33,427 nucleotides of DNA. It comes from an uncultured Gammaproteobacteria bacterium (lineage in GTDB: Bacteria > Pseudomonadota > Gammaproteobacteria > Berkiellales > Berkiellaceae). The stretch covers positions 94,403 to 127,829 of the forward strand of contig CADEEZ010000002.1 of assembly GCA_902826485.1 (NCBI GenBank), written 5' to 3'. A program made the translations under genes and the position numbers. Positions 14,901 to 22,934 of the stretch are shown here, piece by piece. Within the stretch, counting starts at the first letter, position 1. Each line of letters starts with the position of its first letter. The notes below the pieces were generated by a model that was not told the origin of the DNA, made no database searches, and saw only the letters and a list, made by a program, of their open reading frames with translations.

Positions 14901-16929
14901 CATCACAACATACAGGCACTAAAACACAGTCATCGTTGGCTATTTGTACATCATCCACTATTCTGATTTCTAAAGTCATATCTGTGCAAGGGGCGACAGG
15001 AGGTTCGCAGCCACATTCATCAGAATTATACCAACCACCATATTCACTGCCTTCAGCAGACATGATATTCGTTAAAGCAGGCTCTTGATTGTCATAGTTG
15101 CAGCCACAACCGCAATCATCGGGCAATGGACAGAGCGTGATGACAATATTTTCTAAGAAACTTTCATTTTCAGTACTTTCTGGACCAGCGGGAGGCGGAT
15201 TCATGACATTGCCTGTTAATTCATAAGTCCATGAACCATAATCGCCTATGCCATTATCAGAGGTATCTATCGTAAAAATAAAATGATCGCTGGTTAAAGT
15301 AACGGCATCGGCATCGCTGTCATCTAACACGTAAAGCGGATTAAGCAATTGTTGGATATGGACCTCGGTTTGATTAGGATTAAGTCCAAAATCAAAGAAT
15401 ACGTTGCCAGTTAATAGCGTATTCGTGTTTCCAACCCCAGTACCATTAGGTAAGCCTGCTTCAAAAACAACAAATAAACCAGAATTACTGTTACCAGTAA
15501 GCGGAGGCTGTTCAGGAATGGGTTCTGGTTGATCAAAAATGATGCCTTTACCAGAGGTGTCGTTTAGATGTGAACACTCATTGATAATAGTGCAACTGGT
15601 GTCTAATTCAATGTACATATTTTCTGTACATTCGTCATAGCAATCCTCTAGGGTATCTACTAAAATAGTTGCTGTTTGAGAAGATTGTCCTGCAATGGCA
15701 TTAAAGATGAGCTCGCCATACACCCCAGTATAATCAGGGCCATTTTGTGCTGAGCCGTCGTAAGTATAATAGGGGACATGTAACACAAATCCGGGAGGCA
15801 ATTCACCAAATATAGTGACTTCAAATGCTAATTGATCACCCTCTACAGCACAAGCGTTACCAATTTGAATAACGGGTGGATCATAAATTTGTACATATAC
15901 GCTCGCAGGGTCACTGTCTGGCGTGCTATCGCTTAAAACATAATCGAATATTTTAACGGTTTCAGGAGGGCCGGGTAGCTCGCAATTATTTACATCAGAT
16001 GGGCCGGTGTAATACAAAGAGCCATCTGTGTATAAAGTAAAAGAACTTCCGTCATCTAAGACATATAAAGTGCCGTTAAATTCAGCTGGGGTAAAAGTTT
16101 GAGGTATCCCGCCTAAAATAACGGTGATGCTAGAAATAATGTTGGGGTTATCTGAGCTAAAAATATCATTGGGTAAAATATTGAACTCGAGCTCATTATA
16201 GGTGGGGCCGCAACAGCCTCCTTTGCCTTTCCCATCGAAATAGTAGTAATCGCCTTTACCGCCTTTTCCACCACCACAGCCTCTGTCACAGCAGCTACCC
16301 CGAATCACGGTACCAATAAAATCATCGGTTGCAATAGGAACAGGATTGAAAGGGGCTTCAGCAATTTCAGGAGTAAAATCTTGGTCAAAGCCATATTTAT
16401 ATTCTATTGGGGGAGTGGGTCTGTCCCAATCGTAACGGGTATCATCTACACCATCTAAATTACCAAAAGGAATATAAAGGGCATCTTCAATCGAATCTCC
16501 AATAGGGTTACCTGCAGCGGTGCTGTCTAAATTTTGTAATTCAGCAACAGTCAATAAAGTGCTGGAACCGGGTATGCCGCCATCAGAAGGATTTGCTGCC
16601 GTATTAGCAGGGGGGTTAGCGGACGCTGCGCTGTCTAAATTTTGTAATTCAGGTTCTGACAATACGGGTGCTGGTTGAGACTCAGCAGAGGCATTATCTG
16701 GAATGCCATCTTGTTCGGTGATAAGCGGTACTGGCAATTCACTGTTTGCTTGCGCTAAGACAATGGTGGCAGGTGCGTTCAACGCATGGGCCTGACCTTC
16801 TGAGTCTAATTGAGCAAGTAACATCGTATGCGGTGCGTCGTTAGACACACTTTTATCGTGCTTACCTTGCTGTTCAGCCGCATTGGTTTGACCTAGTTTG
16901 CTGTTGCCGTTATTGTCAGTGTTTTTCAT
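11905..16929 (-). CDS. Giant cysteine-rich type I secreted adhesin with LapG-type cleavage motif
   Basis: 1674 residues; AGGTGA precedes the ATG by four bases. Residues 1-185 are polar and include the repeated motif ELQNLDS(A/T)AA; TAAG at 137-140 matches the di-alanine site cut by LapG proteases in LapA-type adhesins. At about 210-241 is a Gly/Cys-rich patch. A Calx-beta-like domain covers about 350-456, a DUF4114-like domain about 840-1003 (NWEDLFAGGDQDFNDV), and cadherin/VCBS-like elements with TGNVLDND recur from about 250 onward. Classical calcium-binding GGxGxD nonapeptides are not obvious; the C-terminal 130 residues resemble a type I secretion tail (NNTFKIDLS, ITDLF). The N terminus is shared with the adhesin at 28744. 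Numerous cysteines (CCDRGC, CGCGC, CGCEPP, VCCDD, ECC) are unusual for such adhesins. No exporter genes are nearby. Confidence 0.82.
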   Translation of the reverse strand: MKNTDNNGNSKLGQTNAAEQQGKHDKSVSNDAPHTMLLAQLDSEGQAHALNAPATIVLAQANSELPVPLITEQDGIPDNASAESQPAPVLSEPELQNLDSAASANPPANTAANPSDGGIPGSSTLLTVAELQNLDSTAAGNPIGDSIEDALYIPFGNLDGVDDTRYDWDRPTPPIEYKYGFDQDFTPEIAEAPFNPVPIATDDFIGTVIRGSCCDRGCGGGKGGKGDYYYFDGKGKGGCCGPTYNELEFNILPNDIFSSDNPNIISSITVILGGIPQTFTPAEFNGTLYVLDDGSSFTLYTDGSLYYTGPSDVNNCELPGPPETVKIFDYVLSDSTPDSDPASVYVQIYDPPVIQIGNACAVEGDQLAFEVTIFGELPPGFVLHVPYYTYDGSAQNGPDYTGVYGELIFNAIAGQSSQTATILVDTLEDCYDECTENMYIELDTSCTIINECSHLNDTSGKGIIFDQPEPIPEQPPLTGNSNSGLFVVFEAGLPNGTGVGNTNTLLTGNVFFDFGLNPNQTEVHIQQLLNPLYVLDDSDADAVTLTSDHFIFTIDTSDNGIGDYGSWTYELTGNVMNPPPAGPESTENESFLENIVITLCPLPDDCGCGCNYDNQEPALTNIMSAEGSEYGGWYNSDECGCEPPVAPCTDMTLEIRIVDDVQIANDDCVLVPVCCDDKGGEVEVMRHGEGMQIQGEGEEEGECCSNLQQVFTGNVLDNDIPSADRIPDGPNASNGMTVFFVSGPGFVGGALAPDVDNVFTTTQGSTFVIRQDGSYEYTRPEGGLAEEEVITYFTFDADGAGGSNRSATITFKPNMEDCDDDAPIAVEDCGCEEAPIPTEWSILVHFNNTSASYHNSFGYYIKDANGFPTEGKVIWEDVNGANNNADFLMNQINLPNVNPCDIGYFIIPNGSNHNNINDGTAVTFILDENNNWQAQTTPGNVLLTGEDANVYFDNGNLNIDNYPHVNNVGGNFNWEDLFAGGDQDFNDVQVNIQNNFECPTCGITGQATGNVLDNDYMSTDGGNRVSLVTFNGESFVVPDGGLLQLTDADLVNPPGYDFVLLMNSDGSYTFTPPLNFSNEELHIDFLYTLVDIDGDESSAEFCFEVLPQQEVGIESLSLVNSNDDAPLGDAPIANDDANGVSEAHLGSGSHPDAALLSVHGNILANDSAEGPVQIMNVGGVDVSGSDLASGFKIVDTASGEIKVYLATGDGHNQGDYVYTLMNASGAASDSIAYSILANSQLSTATIDISIADDAPSAVSHDVMVWEQPIVAGQSDGMIVSSGNVLDGAKSGADAMPVAYSPKTAVDAISFEVLNLSNANQAAFLALGAVISVLAGNISKVALAIPLNGDITFGLPDGALMSIGSDGHYSLAQPAQGISADKSYEFKYEITDNDGSKSEADLNIAVKNFNAPLANDDHIWSLDSGTTNINVLDNDVLNGDVKVKEITYQDINNLSQTAQVPQSGNGNNAFVSFVTHSGAEVKIDRDGNLQYKPGALANGQSDVDTLGYKIVETSNSNHSSMGEIKAHVFDANADYTKLTGNNGPSNLDASDLTGTVSMTGANGNNTFKIDLSNPSASNHNPSEIAITDLFKSGATNTLAFTHVSDSDGVAGLGIGDILSSIGSVSQVKPNGDIHVSFNNGTNLSIQDPGFTMSMPSANEFLAQLQEHSVTVSAQI
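16510..16521 (-). other. TAAG di-alanine cleavage motif codons (adhesin 1)
   Basis: Codons for T137-A138-A139-G140 in LDSTAAGNP. LapG-type periplasmic cysteine proteases cut LapA-family adhesins between the two alanines of [TPA]AAG motifs. The identical LDSTAAGNP is found in the second adhesin. Functional use is inferred. Confidence 0.55.
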
Positions 16930-17255
16930 ATGTCACCTACTTTTGCAATCTAAATTCTTTTGGATATTCGTGTAATTAAACTTAATTAGCACATGTCCAA
17001 TTTGCTCATAACCTAATCAAAGCATTTCTGACATCCCGTGTTTACTGGACCAAGGTACTAATTTTATCAATCTTGCCCAGCTGTTTGCTTTCAGGTCACT
17101 GTATAAACGTTATTTTTTTGAGAAGTTATAAATAATATAAGTAAAGGAGTAGCGCTACGTAATAAAAGTTCGGGTTCTTTATTTCAAGCTGCTTAGGTTG
17201 ATAGCGTGTAGTTTTGCTGATAGCATAATCGGTTATTATTTCTGCTAGGTTGTGA
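16930..17255. other. Divergent intergenic region between adhesin and efflux operon
   Basis: 326 bases without a gene. It must hold the divergent promoters of the adhesin (minus) and the efflux operon (plus). The clearest structure is the palindrome at 16973-16988. No convincing -35/-10 pair was found for either direction. AGG at 17247-17249 is the ribosome-binding site of the downstream gene. Confidence 0.6.
16973..16988. promoter_or_regulatory. Palindromic operator candidate upstream of adhesin 1
   Basis: TAATTAA-AC-TTAATTA is a perfect seven-base inverted repeat with a two-base spacer, flanked by GTG on one side and GCAC on the other. It lies 44 bases before the adhesin start codon, suitable for a dimeric regulator. 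AT-rich palindromes also arise by chance. Confidence 0.4.
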
Positions 17256-18362
17256 ATGTTTGTGATGGATCTCATGGTACAAAAATTAAAAAAATGTGTA
17301 GGGTTAGGTTTATGGATGAATTTATTCACCCTATTAATAGTAATGACAATAACTGGATGTTCAGACAAGCCTTCAGGCCCGCCTATGATGGGCATGCCCG
17401 TTGAAGCCTCCACCCCCGAGATTAAAACCGTTTATAAAAAACTGAAGGCAACCGGTACACTTTATCCACAACAAGAAATCACAGTGACTTCCGAAATTGC
17501 GGGGCGGATTACTCAGCTGCCCTTTAAAGAAGGGGAATTAATTCATCAAAATGATGTGTTAATTGATTTGGATAGCACTGTTTTGATAGCGACGTTAAAT
17601 AGAGCAAAAGCGGCGAGCAATTTAAGCCAAGTAAAATACGATCGCGCGAAATCATTACTGGGTAAAGGCAGTGGCGCACAAAGCGAAGTAGATGAAACTT
17701 TGTCAGCTTTAAAAATTAATGAAGCAAATGTGGCTTTAGCTCAAGCTGAACTTGAAAAAGCACAAGTGCGAGCGCCTTTCACTGGCCATGTTGGGATCAC
17801 AAAATTAGATTCAGGCGAATATATTACGCCAGGTGAGGTGATTGCTCAATTAAGTGATATCAACACTTTAAAAGTCAATTTTAGATTGCCTGAAACCTAC
17901 TATCAGTTATTAAAAACAGGCCAAACAGTTGAAATAGAAGTGGGGGCCTACCTCAATAAAAAATTTACGGGTAAAGTGGTTTCAATTGATCCCCAAATTG
18001 ATGTGGAAGGCAGAAGTATTTTATTACAAGCTCAAATCCCTAATCCTAATTTAATATTAAGACCGGGCTTATTTGCTAATGTCGAATTGATTATTGAAAC
18101 GCATGAAAATGCCCTATTAGTGCCTGAACAAGCCATTCAATATGACAACTTAGCCACAGATGACAATAATACGTATGTTTTTGTCGTGAAAAAAGCGGAA
18201 GATAAAAATAAGAATGATGAAGCTGTGATACAGCCAGTGACGGTGGGGGTTCATGAAAACGGTAAAGTAGAAATTACTAAAGGGGTAACTAAAACTGATT
18301 TAGTTATCACCAGTGGACATATCAGGCTTTTTCCGAATGCGCCGATTAGGATAACGAAATAA
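17256..18362 (+). CDS. RND efflux membrane fusion protein, probable lipoprotein
   Basis: 368 residues, the periplasmic adaptor that links an RND pump to an outer-membrane channel. The N terminus is hydrophobic and ends in a lipobox (ITGC, lipidated Cys35). Then come the barrel-sandwich half-motif (ITVTSEIAGRITQLPFKEGELI), an alpha-hairpin (about residues 110-175), the second half-motif (ARV-like VRAPFTGHVGITKLDSGEYITPGE), a beta barrel, and the C-terminal membrane-proximal domain. Length is normal. AGG seven bases upstream favours the first ATG, though internal ATGs at 17265 and 17274 also leave a complete lipoprotein signal. The pump gene follows two bases after the stop, so the two are one operon. 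No TolC-type gene follows; the channel must be encoded elsewhere. Confidence 0.92.
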   Translation: MFVMDLMVQKLKKCVGLGLWMNLFTLLIVMTITGCSDKPSGPPMMGMPVEASTPEIKTVYKKLKATGTLYPQQEITVTSEIAGRITQLPFKEGELIHQNDVLIDLDSTVLIATLNRAKAASNLSQVKYDRAKSLLGKGSGAQSEVDETLSALKINEANVALAQAELEKAQVRAPFTGHVGITKLDSGEYITPGEVIAQLSDINTLKVNFRLPETYYQLLKTGQTVEIEVGAYLNKKFTGKVVSIDPQIDVEGRSILLQAQIPNPNLILRPGLFANVELIIETHENALLVPEQAIQYDNLATDDNNTYVFVVKKAEDKNKNDEAVIQPVTVGVHENGKVEITKGVTKTDLVITSGHIRLFPNAPIRITK

Positions 18363-18364
18363 CA

Positions 18365-21300
18365 ATGAATTTATCAGAATTTTGTATCAGACGACCGGTA
18401 TTTGCGACGGTCATTAATTTATTGATCATGCTTGCGGGCATCATGACCTTTAAAATGCTCACGGTGCGTGAGTTTCCCAATGTATCGGTACCAGTTGTCA
18501 ACGTCGAAACTTTCTATGAAGGGGCCAATGCCACTATCGTTGAAAGCCAAATTACGCAAAAATTAGAAGAAACGCTTTCTGGTATCGAAGGCGTTGACTA
18601 CATGAGCTCGAATACAGTCGATGAAAAAAGCCAAATTACCTTAAGATTTAAACCCAGTCGAAATATTGACGATGCCTCTAACGATGTTCGAGATAGAGTG
18701 TCTCGCGCTAAAAAAATCTTGCCTCAAGAAGCAGATGATTCGGTTATTTCTAAAGTAGAAGCGGATGCGGACCCGATTATTTGGTTAGCCTTTTCAAGTT
18801 CTAAGCATAATTTGATGGAAATCAGCGATTATGCAGACAGATTTGTCAAAGACAAAATAGAAGTGATATCGGGTGTTGCGCGGGTATTTGTGGTTGGTGA
18901 ACGCCGTTACTCGATGCGAGTATGGCTCGATAACCAAAAACTATCTGCTTATGGTGTCACAGTAGGGGATATCTCTGAGGCCTTACAAAAACAAAACGTG
19001 GAGATTCCCAGTGGTCGTATCGAAAGTACTGACAGAGAATTTACTGTTTTAGCCAAAACAGAATTGGTTAAACCTGCCGAATTTAAAGAAATAATTGTAA
19101 AACAATCTCAAAATTATTTGGTTAAATTAGGCGAAGTGGCCAAGGTGGAGATTGGTCCGCGTGATGACCGTTTTTTAGCGCGTTACAATGGCAATAATAC
19201 GCTAGGTCTAGGGGTGATTAAGCAATCCACCGCCAATCCATTGGACATTGCCAATGATTTGAATAAAGTCGTAGAACAAATTACTAAAACATTACCCGCT
19301 GGGATGAAAGTAGAATTAGCTTATGATTCTACCGAAAATATTCGAGAATCGATTAAAGCCGTTAGCCATACTTTATTAGAGGCTATTGGCTTAGTGATAT
19401 TGGTTATTTTCATGTTTTTACGCTCAGTCAGAGCGACGATTATTCCTATCGTGACCATACCGTTAGCCTTAATTGGCACATTCACGATAATGTATATTAG
19501 TAATTTCAGTATTAATACCTTAACGTTATTAGCCATGGTATTGGCAATTGGTTTGGTGGTGGATGATGCCATTGTGGTATTAGAAAACATTTATCGCCAC
19601 ATTGAAAATGGAGAAAAACCGCTTACTGCCGCCATAAAGGGCATGCGTGAAATCAGTTCAGCTGTGATTGCCATGACCATTACCTTAGCAGCGGTATTTT
19701 TACCCCTTGGCTTTACTGAAGGTCGAATTGGTAAATTATTTACCGAATTTGCAGTAGTATTAGCAGGCAGTGTGTTGATTTCAGGTTTTACCGCCTTAAC
19801 TTTAACGCCGATGATGTGCGGAAGAATTTTAAAGCACGACACTGAAAAACACGGTAAAGCTTATAATTTTATAGAGAAAATTTTAAATAATATTAGCACG
19901 GGTTATACAAAACTACTGAATAAAGCATTGAATAGAACCCGATTTATTGTATTCGGCATCGGCGTGGCACTGATTTTGAATGTCATATTATTCAGTTCTT
20001 TGCCTTCTGAATTAGCGCCTAAAGAAGACAGAGGGTTTGCGATTGCTATTGGGATTGCACCTGAAGGCTCGACCAAAGAATATACCGATAGATATGCTTG
20101 GAATCTCAAACCCATGGTAGAAAAAACACCTGAAATTAATCGTTATTTCTATATTGTTGGCTATCCTAATGTGACCCGTTCTATTGCCTTTTTAGGTCTC
20201 AAACATTGGGATGATCGTAAACGGACGCAAGATGAGATTGTACAACAATTGAGTGGGCAATTATTTGGAATACCCGGTATTTTGTCTTTTGCCGTTAGTC
20301 CGCCTTCCACGCTCGAAGAAGGGGGCTTTGGTGGTCCGGTTTCTTTTGTGGTGCAATTATCGGGTTCTCACGAAGATTTAATTACGCTGTCTGATAAATT
20401 TATGGCCAAAGTGCGCGCTAACCCTAAATTAATCAATGTGGACAGCACCTTAAAAATTAAAAAGCCTCAAATTTTACTTAAAGTAAAACGCGAAAAAGCA
20501 GCCAGCAGTGGTGTATCTGTAGACACCATAGGAAAAACCTTAAATATATTATTGGGTGGTCAGCAAGTTACTTATTTTCAGCAAAATGGCAAACAATACG
20601 ACGTGGTTTTAAGAGGGATAGATTCTCAGCGTGCGAACCCTAGCGATGTCTTGAATATTCGGGTGAGAACCAAGAATGGGGAAATGGTTGCGTTGTCTAA
20701 TTTTGTCGAGGTTACTGAAAATGTGACACCGGCTTCTTTAAACCATTTTAATAAATTGCGTTCATTTACTTTATCTGCGTCTTTGGCGCCCGATTATAGC
20801 TTGGGTGAATCTTTAGCGTTTTTAGAAAAGACTTTAAACGACGTCAACACAGATGGGGCGGCAAATTTCGATTTTGATGGGGCATCTCGAAATTATATGC
20901 AGTCCACAGGGACGCTCATGTTTGTGTTCTTTGTGGCTTTATTGGTCATTTACTTGGTGTTAGCCGCACAATTTGAAAGTGTGATTGATCCTTTCGTGAT
21001 TTTATTAACGGTGCCATTAGGGGTGCTTGGGGCATTAAGCTTAATGAAATTATGTGGGGCGAGTTTAAATGTATTTAGCCAAATTGGTTTAGTAACGTTA
21101 ATTGGCTTAATTACTAAACATGGCGTATTAATTGTTCAGTTTGCCAACCAGTTATACCACACTAATAAAAATGCGCTTGAATCAGTTAGAGAGGCTGCTT
21201 TAGTACGATTAAGACCTATTTTAATGACCACAGGAGCCACGGTTTTAGGTGCGTTACCTTTGGCAATGGCCTCTGGCGCGGGCTCGGAATCTCGTCAACA

Positions 21301-21439
21301 AATTGGTTTAGTCATTGTCGGTGGCATGATATTTGGAACAGTGTTGACTTTATTCGTTGTTCCAGTAGTGTATAGTTTATTAGCAAGGTTCAAATATAGG
21401 GATGAAGATGAACAGTCGACTATCGAAAACACTGGTTAG
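18365..21439 (+). CDS. RND multidrug efflux pump, inner-membrane subunit (HAE-1 type)
   Basis: 1024 residues, full length for a proton-driven AcrB/MexF-like transporter. It starts NLSEFCIRRPVFATVINLL, the usual first transmembrane helix. The two Asp residues of the proton relay are in GLVVDDAIVVLENIYRH (D400, D401), equal to AcrB D407/D408. The second half repeats the fold (GLVTLIGLITKHGVLIVQFAN). Two large periplasmic loops are present. Substrates cannot be told from sequence. It forms an operon with the preceding fusion protein, and the next gene overlaps its end by about 32-38 bases. Confidence 0.95.
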   Translation: MNLSEFCIRRPVFATVINLLIMLAGIMTFKMLTVREFPNVSVPVVNVETFYEGANATIVESQITQKLEETLSGIEGVDYMSSNTVDEKSQITLRFKPSRNIDDASNDVRDRVSRAKKILPQEADDSVISKVEADADPIIWLAFSSSKHNLMEISDYADRFVKDKIEVISGVARVFVVGERRYSMRVWLDNQKLSAYGVTVGDISEALQKQNVEIPSGRIESTDREFTVLAKTELVKPAEFKEIIVKQSQNYLVKLGEVAKVEIGPRDDRFLARYNGNNTLGLGVIKQSTANPLDIANDLNKVVEQITKTLPAGMKVELAYDSTENIRESIKAVSHTLLEAIGLVILVIFMFLRSVRATIIPIVTIPLALIGTFTIMYISNFSINTLTLLAMVLAIGLVVDDAIVVLENIYRHIENGEKPLTAAIKGMREISSAVIAMTITLAAVFLPLGFTEGRIGKLFTEFAVVLAGSVLISGFTALTLTPMMCGRILKHDTEKHGKAYNFIEKILNNISTGYTKLLNKALNRTRFIVFGIGVALILNVILFSSLPSELAPKEDRGFAIAIGIAPEGSTKEYTDRYAWNLKPMVEKTPEINRYFYIVGYPNVTRSIAFLGLKHWDDRKRTQDEIVQQLSGQLFGIPGILSFAVSPPSTLEEGGFGGPVSFVVQLSGSHEDLITLSDKFMAKVRANPKLINVDSTLKIKKPQILLKVKREKAASSGVSVDTIGKTLNILLGGQQVTYFQQNGKQYDVVLRGIDSQRANPSDVLNIRVRTKNGEMVALSNFVEVTENVTPASLNHFNKLRSFTLSASLAPDYSLGESLAFLEKTLNDVNTDGAANFDFDGASRNYMQSTGTLMFVFFVALLVIYLVLAAQFESVIDPFVILLTVPLGVLGALSLMKLCGASLNVFSQIGLVTLIGLITKHGVLIVQFANQLYHTNKNALESVREAALVRLRPILMTTGATVLGALPLAMASGAGSESRQQIGLVIVGGMIFGTVLTLFVVPVVYSLLARFKYRDEDEQSTIENTG

Positions 21440-22124
21440 TTTGTTTGCAGTTTGTACTTTACTTTCTCCAAAAGTTTTTGGTGAATCACCTCAAGGGAGC
21501 AATTTACCTGTAGAGGCAGGAGAATTGTTGGTGATTGCTGCGGCGCAGTCTCCAGAATCGGCTTCTAATATTAGTACATCCACTAAAAAGTCACCGGTTT
21601 CTCCTTCTGCTCACACAACGCCTATTGTTTTAACGCTCGAAAGTATTGAAGTCGTTAAAACAGCTGAACAATTCTCTGGTGATGAAATTTATGTGAATAT
21701 CACTGAATATTCTTCTGTAGATAAGCCAGCAATGCATCGGGTACCAGAATATCCATCGCATTGGTTGTCTAAATATATGGACAAAGTAAAAAATGTGCCG
21801 CTCTGGACGAAAAACATAAGAGACACAGAATCGGTTGAATTAATTATTTCGGTGGTTGAATCAGAAGCTCCACCTTGGGATGTGGATGATTTAATTGGCT
21901 CGGTAAAATTAAAGGTCTACATAGAAAAAGGCAAACTCGAACAAGAATGGAGTGTGCCTAATAAATCGATTGTTAAAGAAGAAGGCGCAAAGGGACACTT
22001 TGTGTTAACAGGTGATGGTGCCGAATACAAAATAAGTTTAAAGCTTAAATTAGATAAAGAAATAGATAAAACTAAAGAAAAAGATAAAGCTAAAGCTAAA
22101 GATAAAACAGCGAATAAAAAGTAA
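21408..22124 (+). CDS. Exported protein of unknown function, third gene of the efflux operon
   Basis: 238 residues from the ATG at 21408, preferred over ATG 21402 because AGGG at 21398-21401 is then six bases away. A signal peptide (KTLVSLFAVCTLLSPKVFG, cut before ESPQG) sends it to the periplasm or beyond. Residues about 65-215 look beta-rich, with PPWDVDDLIGSVKLKVYIEKG reminiscent of C2-like sandwich strands, and the tail is a Lys/Asp/Ala repeat (KDKAKAKDK). I do not recognise a family. The gene starts inside the pump gene, so it is translationally coupled to it, but nothing in the sequence ties its function to efflux. Confidence 0.75.
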   Translation: MNSRLSKTLVSLFAVCTLLSPKVFGESPQGSNLPVEAGELLVIAAAQSPESASNISTSTKKSPVSPSAHTTPIVLTLESIEVVKTAEQFSGDEIYVNITEYSSVDKPAMHRVPEYPSHWLSKYMDKVKNVPLWTKNIRDTESVELIISVVESEAPPWDVDDLIGSVKLKVYIEKGKLEQEWSVPNKSIVKEEGAKGHFVLTGDGAEYKISLKLKLDKEIDKTKEKDKAKAKDKTANKK

Positions 22125-22139
22125 TAATCTTGCATATCC

Positions 22140-22236
22140 TGGCCGGCACGGAGGCCGGCCACTACAAATAACTTAGTTTAATTGCTGTAACTAGGAATTG
22201 AGAAAATCTTGTAGTGGCCGGCCTCTGTGCCGGCCA
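22140..22236. repeat. Paired GC-rich palindromic repeats (BIME-like)
   Basis: Two 28-base elements (22140-22167 and 22209-22236) are inverted copies with a single mismatch, separated by 41 AT-rich bases. Each is itself palindromic (GGCCGGC ... GCCGGCC). The family differs in sequence from the one at 3058-3915. It lies between the efflux operon and ampD and may end transcription or protect the upstream mRNA. Confidence 0.85.
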
Positions 22237-22303
22237 GAATTTCTTATCAGGGTAACGCTGACTTAAGCGTGGGAAGAACAGGGTTAAAGGCTGAATAATT
22301 TCT

Positions 22304-22873
22304 ATGAAAGTTGATTTAGATTCGGCTCTGTTGGTTGATACACAATCAACAGACCGACTGTTATTTATCCCTTCTCCCAATTTTAATGCACGTCCTGCCG
22401 GCACTGAAATTGATTTGTTGGTCATTCATTCCATTAGCTTACCGCCAGGCATATACACAGGGAATGGGGTAATTGATTTTTTTTGTAATAAATTAAATAT
22501 CGCTGATCACGAATATTATTCACAGATCAAAAATTTAAAAGTCTCTGCCCATTTATTTATTAAGCGAGATGGCCAAATCATACAATTTGTGCCTTTTAGC
22601 CAGCGTGCGTGGCATGCGGGTGAATCTTATTTTCAAGACAGAGAAGCATGCAATGATTTTTCTATTGGCATTGAGCTTGAAGGCAGTGATTTCGAGCCTT
22701 TTACTGACAATCAGTATGCTAGCTTGATTTTGTGCACCCAGGCTATTATTAGAGCCTATCCAGCTATAACGCCCAGAGAATGTATCGTTGGACACCAAGA
22801 TATTTCCCCGAGCAGAAAATCTGATCCTGGTCCTTTTTTCGATTGGGAAGGGTACCTAGCCTCTTTTGGGTAA
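22304..22873 (+). CDS. ampD: 1,6-anhydro-N-acetylmuramyl-L-alanine amidase AmpD
   Basis: 189 residues. AmpD is the cytoplasmic zinc amidase that releases the peptide from anhydromuropeptides during cell-wall recycling, which also controls AmpR-type beta-lactamase induction. The family sequence is clear throughout: LLVIHSISLPPG, VSAHLFIKRDGQIIQFVPF, RAWHAGES, CNDFSIGIELEG and HQDISPSRKSDPGPFFDW. Expected zinc ligands are H42, H164 and D174. There is no signal peptide, which separates it from periplasmic AmiD. Length is normal. The pyruvate dehydrogenase operon follows with its own promoter. Confidence 0.95.
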   Translation: MKVDLDSALLVDTQSTDRLLFIPSPNFNARPAGTEIDLLVIHSISLPPGIYTGNGVIDFFCNKLNIADHEYYSQIKNLKVSAHLFIKRDGQIIQFVPFSQRAWHAGESYFQDREACNDFSIGIELEGSDFEPFTDNQYASLILCTQAIIRAYPAITPRECIVGHQDISPSRKSDPGPFFDWEGYLASFG

Positions 22874-22893
22874 ATTTCTAAGCGTGTTATAAT
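22864..22893 (+). promoter_or_regulatory. Promoter of the pyruvate dehydrogenase operon
   Basis: An extended -10 (TGTTATAAT, with perfect TATAAT at 22888-22893) lies 41 bases before the aceE ATG. A weak -35 (TTTTGG at 22864-22869 or TTTGGG one base later) is 17-18 bases upstream. The -10 falls just after the ampD stop codon, so aceE need not depend on ampD transcription. No PdhR-type operator was recognised. Confidence 0.65.
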
Positions 22894-22934
22894 CGCCGCC
22901 ATTATATTTTTCAACTAAAAGAAGTTGGTTGCCT

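Noticed and set aside
14813..15088. Plus-strand Ser/Pro-rich frame inside the first adhesin
   Set aside because: Reverse reading of the cysteine-rich adhesin segment; no start signals and no recognisable motif.
17126..17413. Minus-strand frame overlapping the start of the fusion protein gene
   Set aside because: It overlaps the well-supported lipoprotein signal region and shows no coding character.
17256..18362. Fusion protein considered as part of a type I exporter for the adhesins or double-glycine peptides
   Set aside because: Its domain order and coupling to an HAE-1 pump mark it as an RND adaptor; no ABC transporter is nearby.
22929..22931. TTG start for aceE
   Set aside because: An ATG follows two codons later at 22935; neither start has a strong ribosome-binding site, but ATG is the usual choice and matches the usual N terminus.
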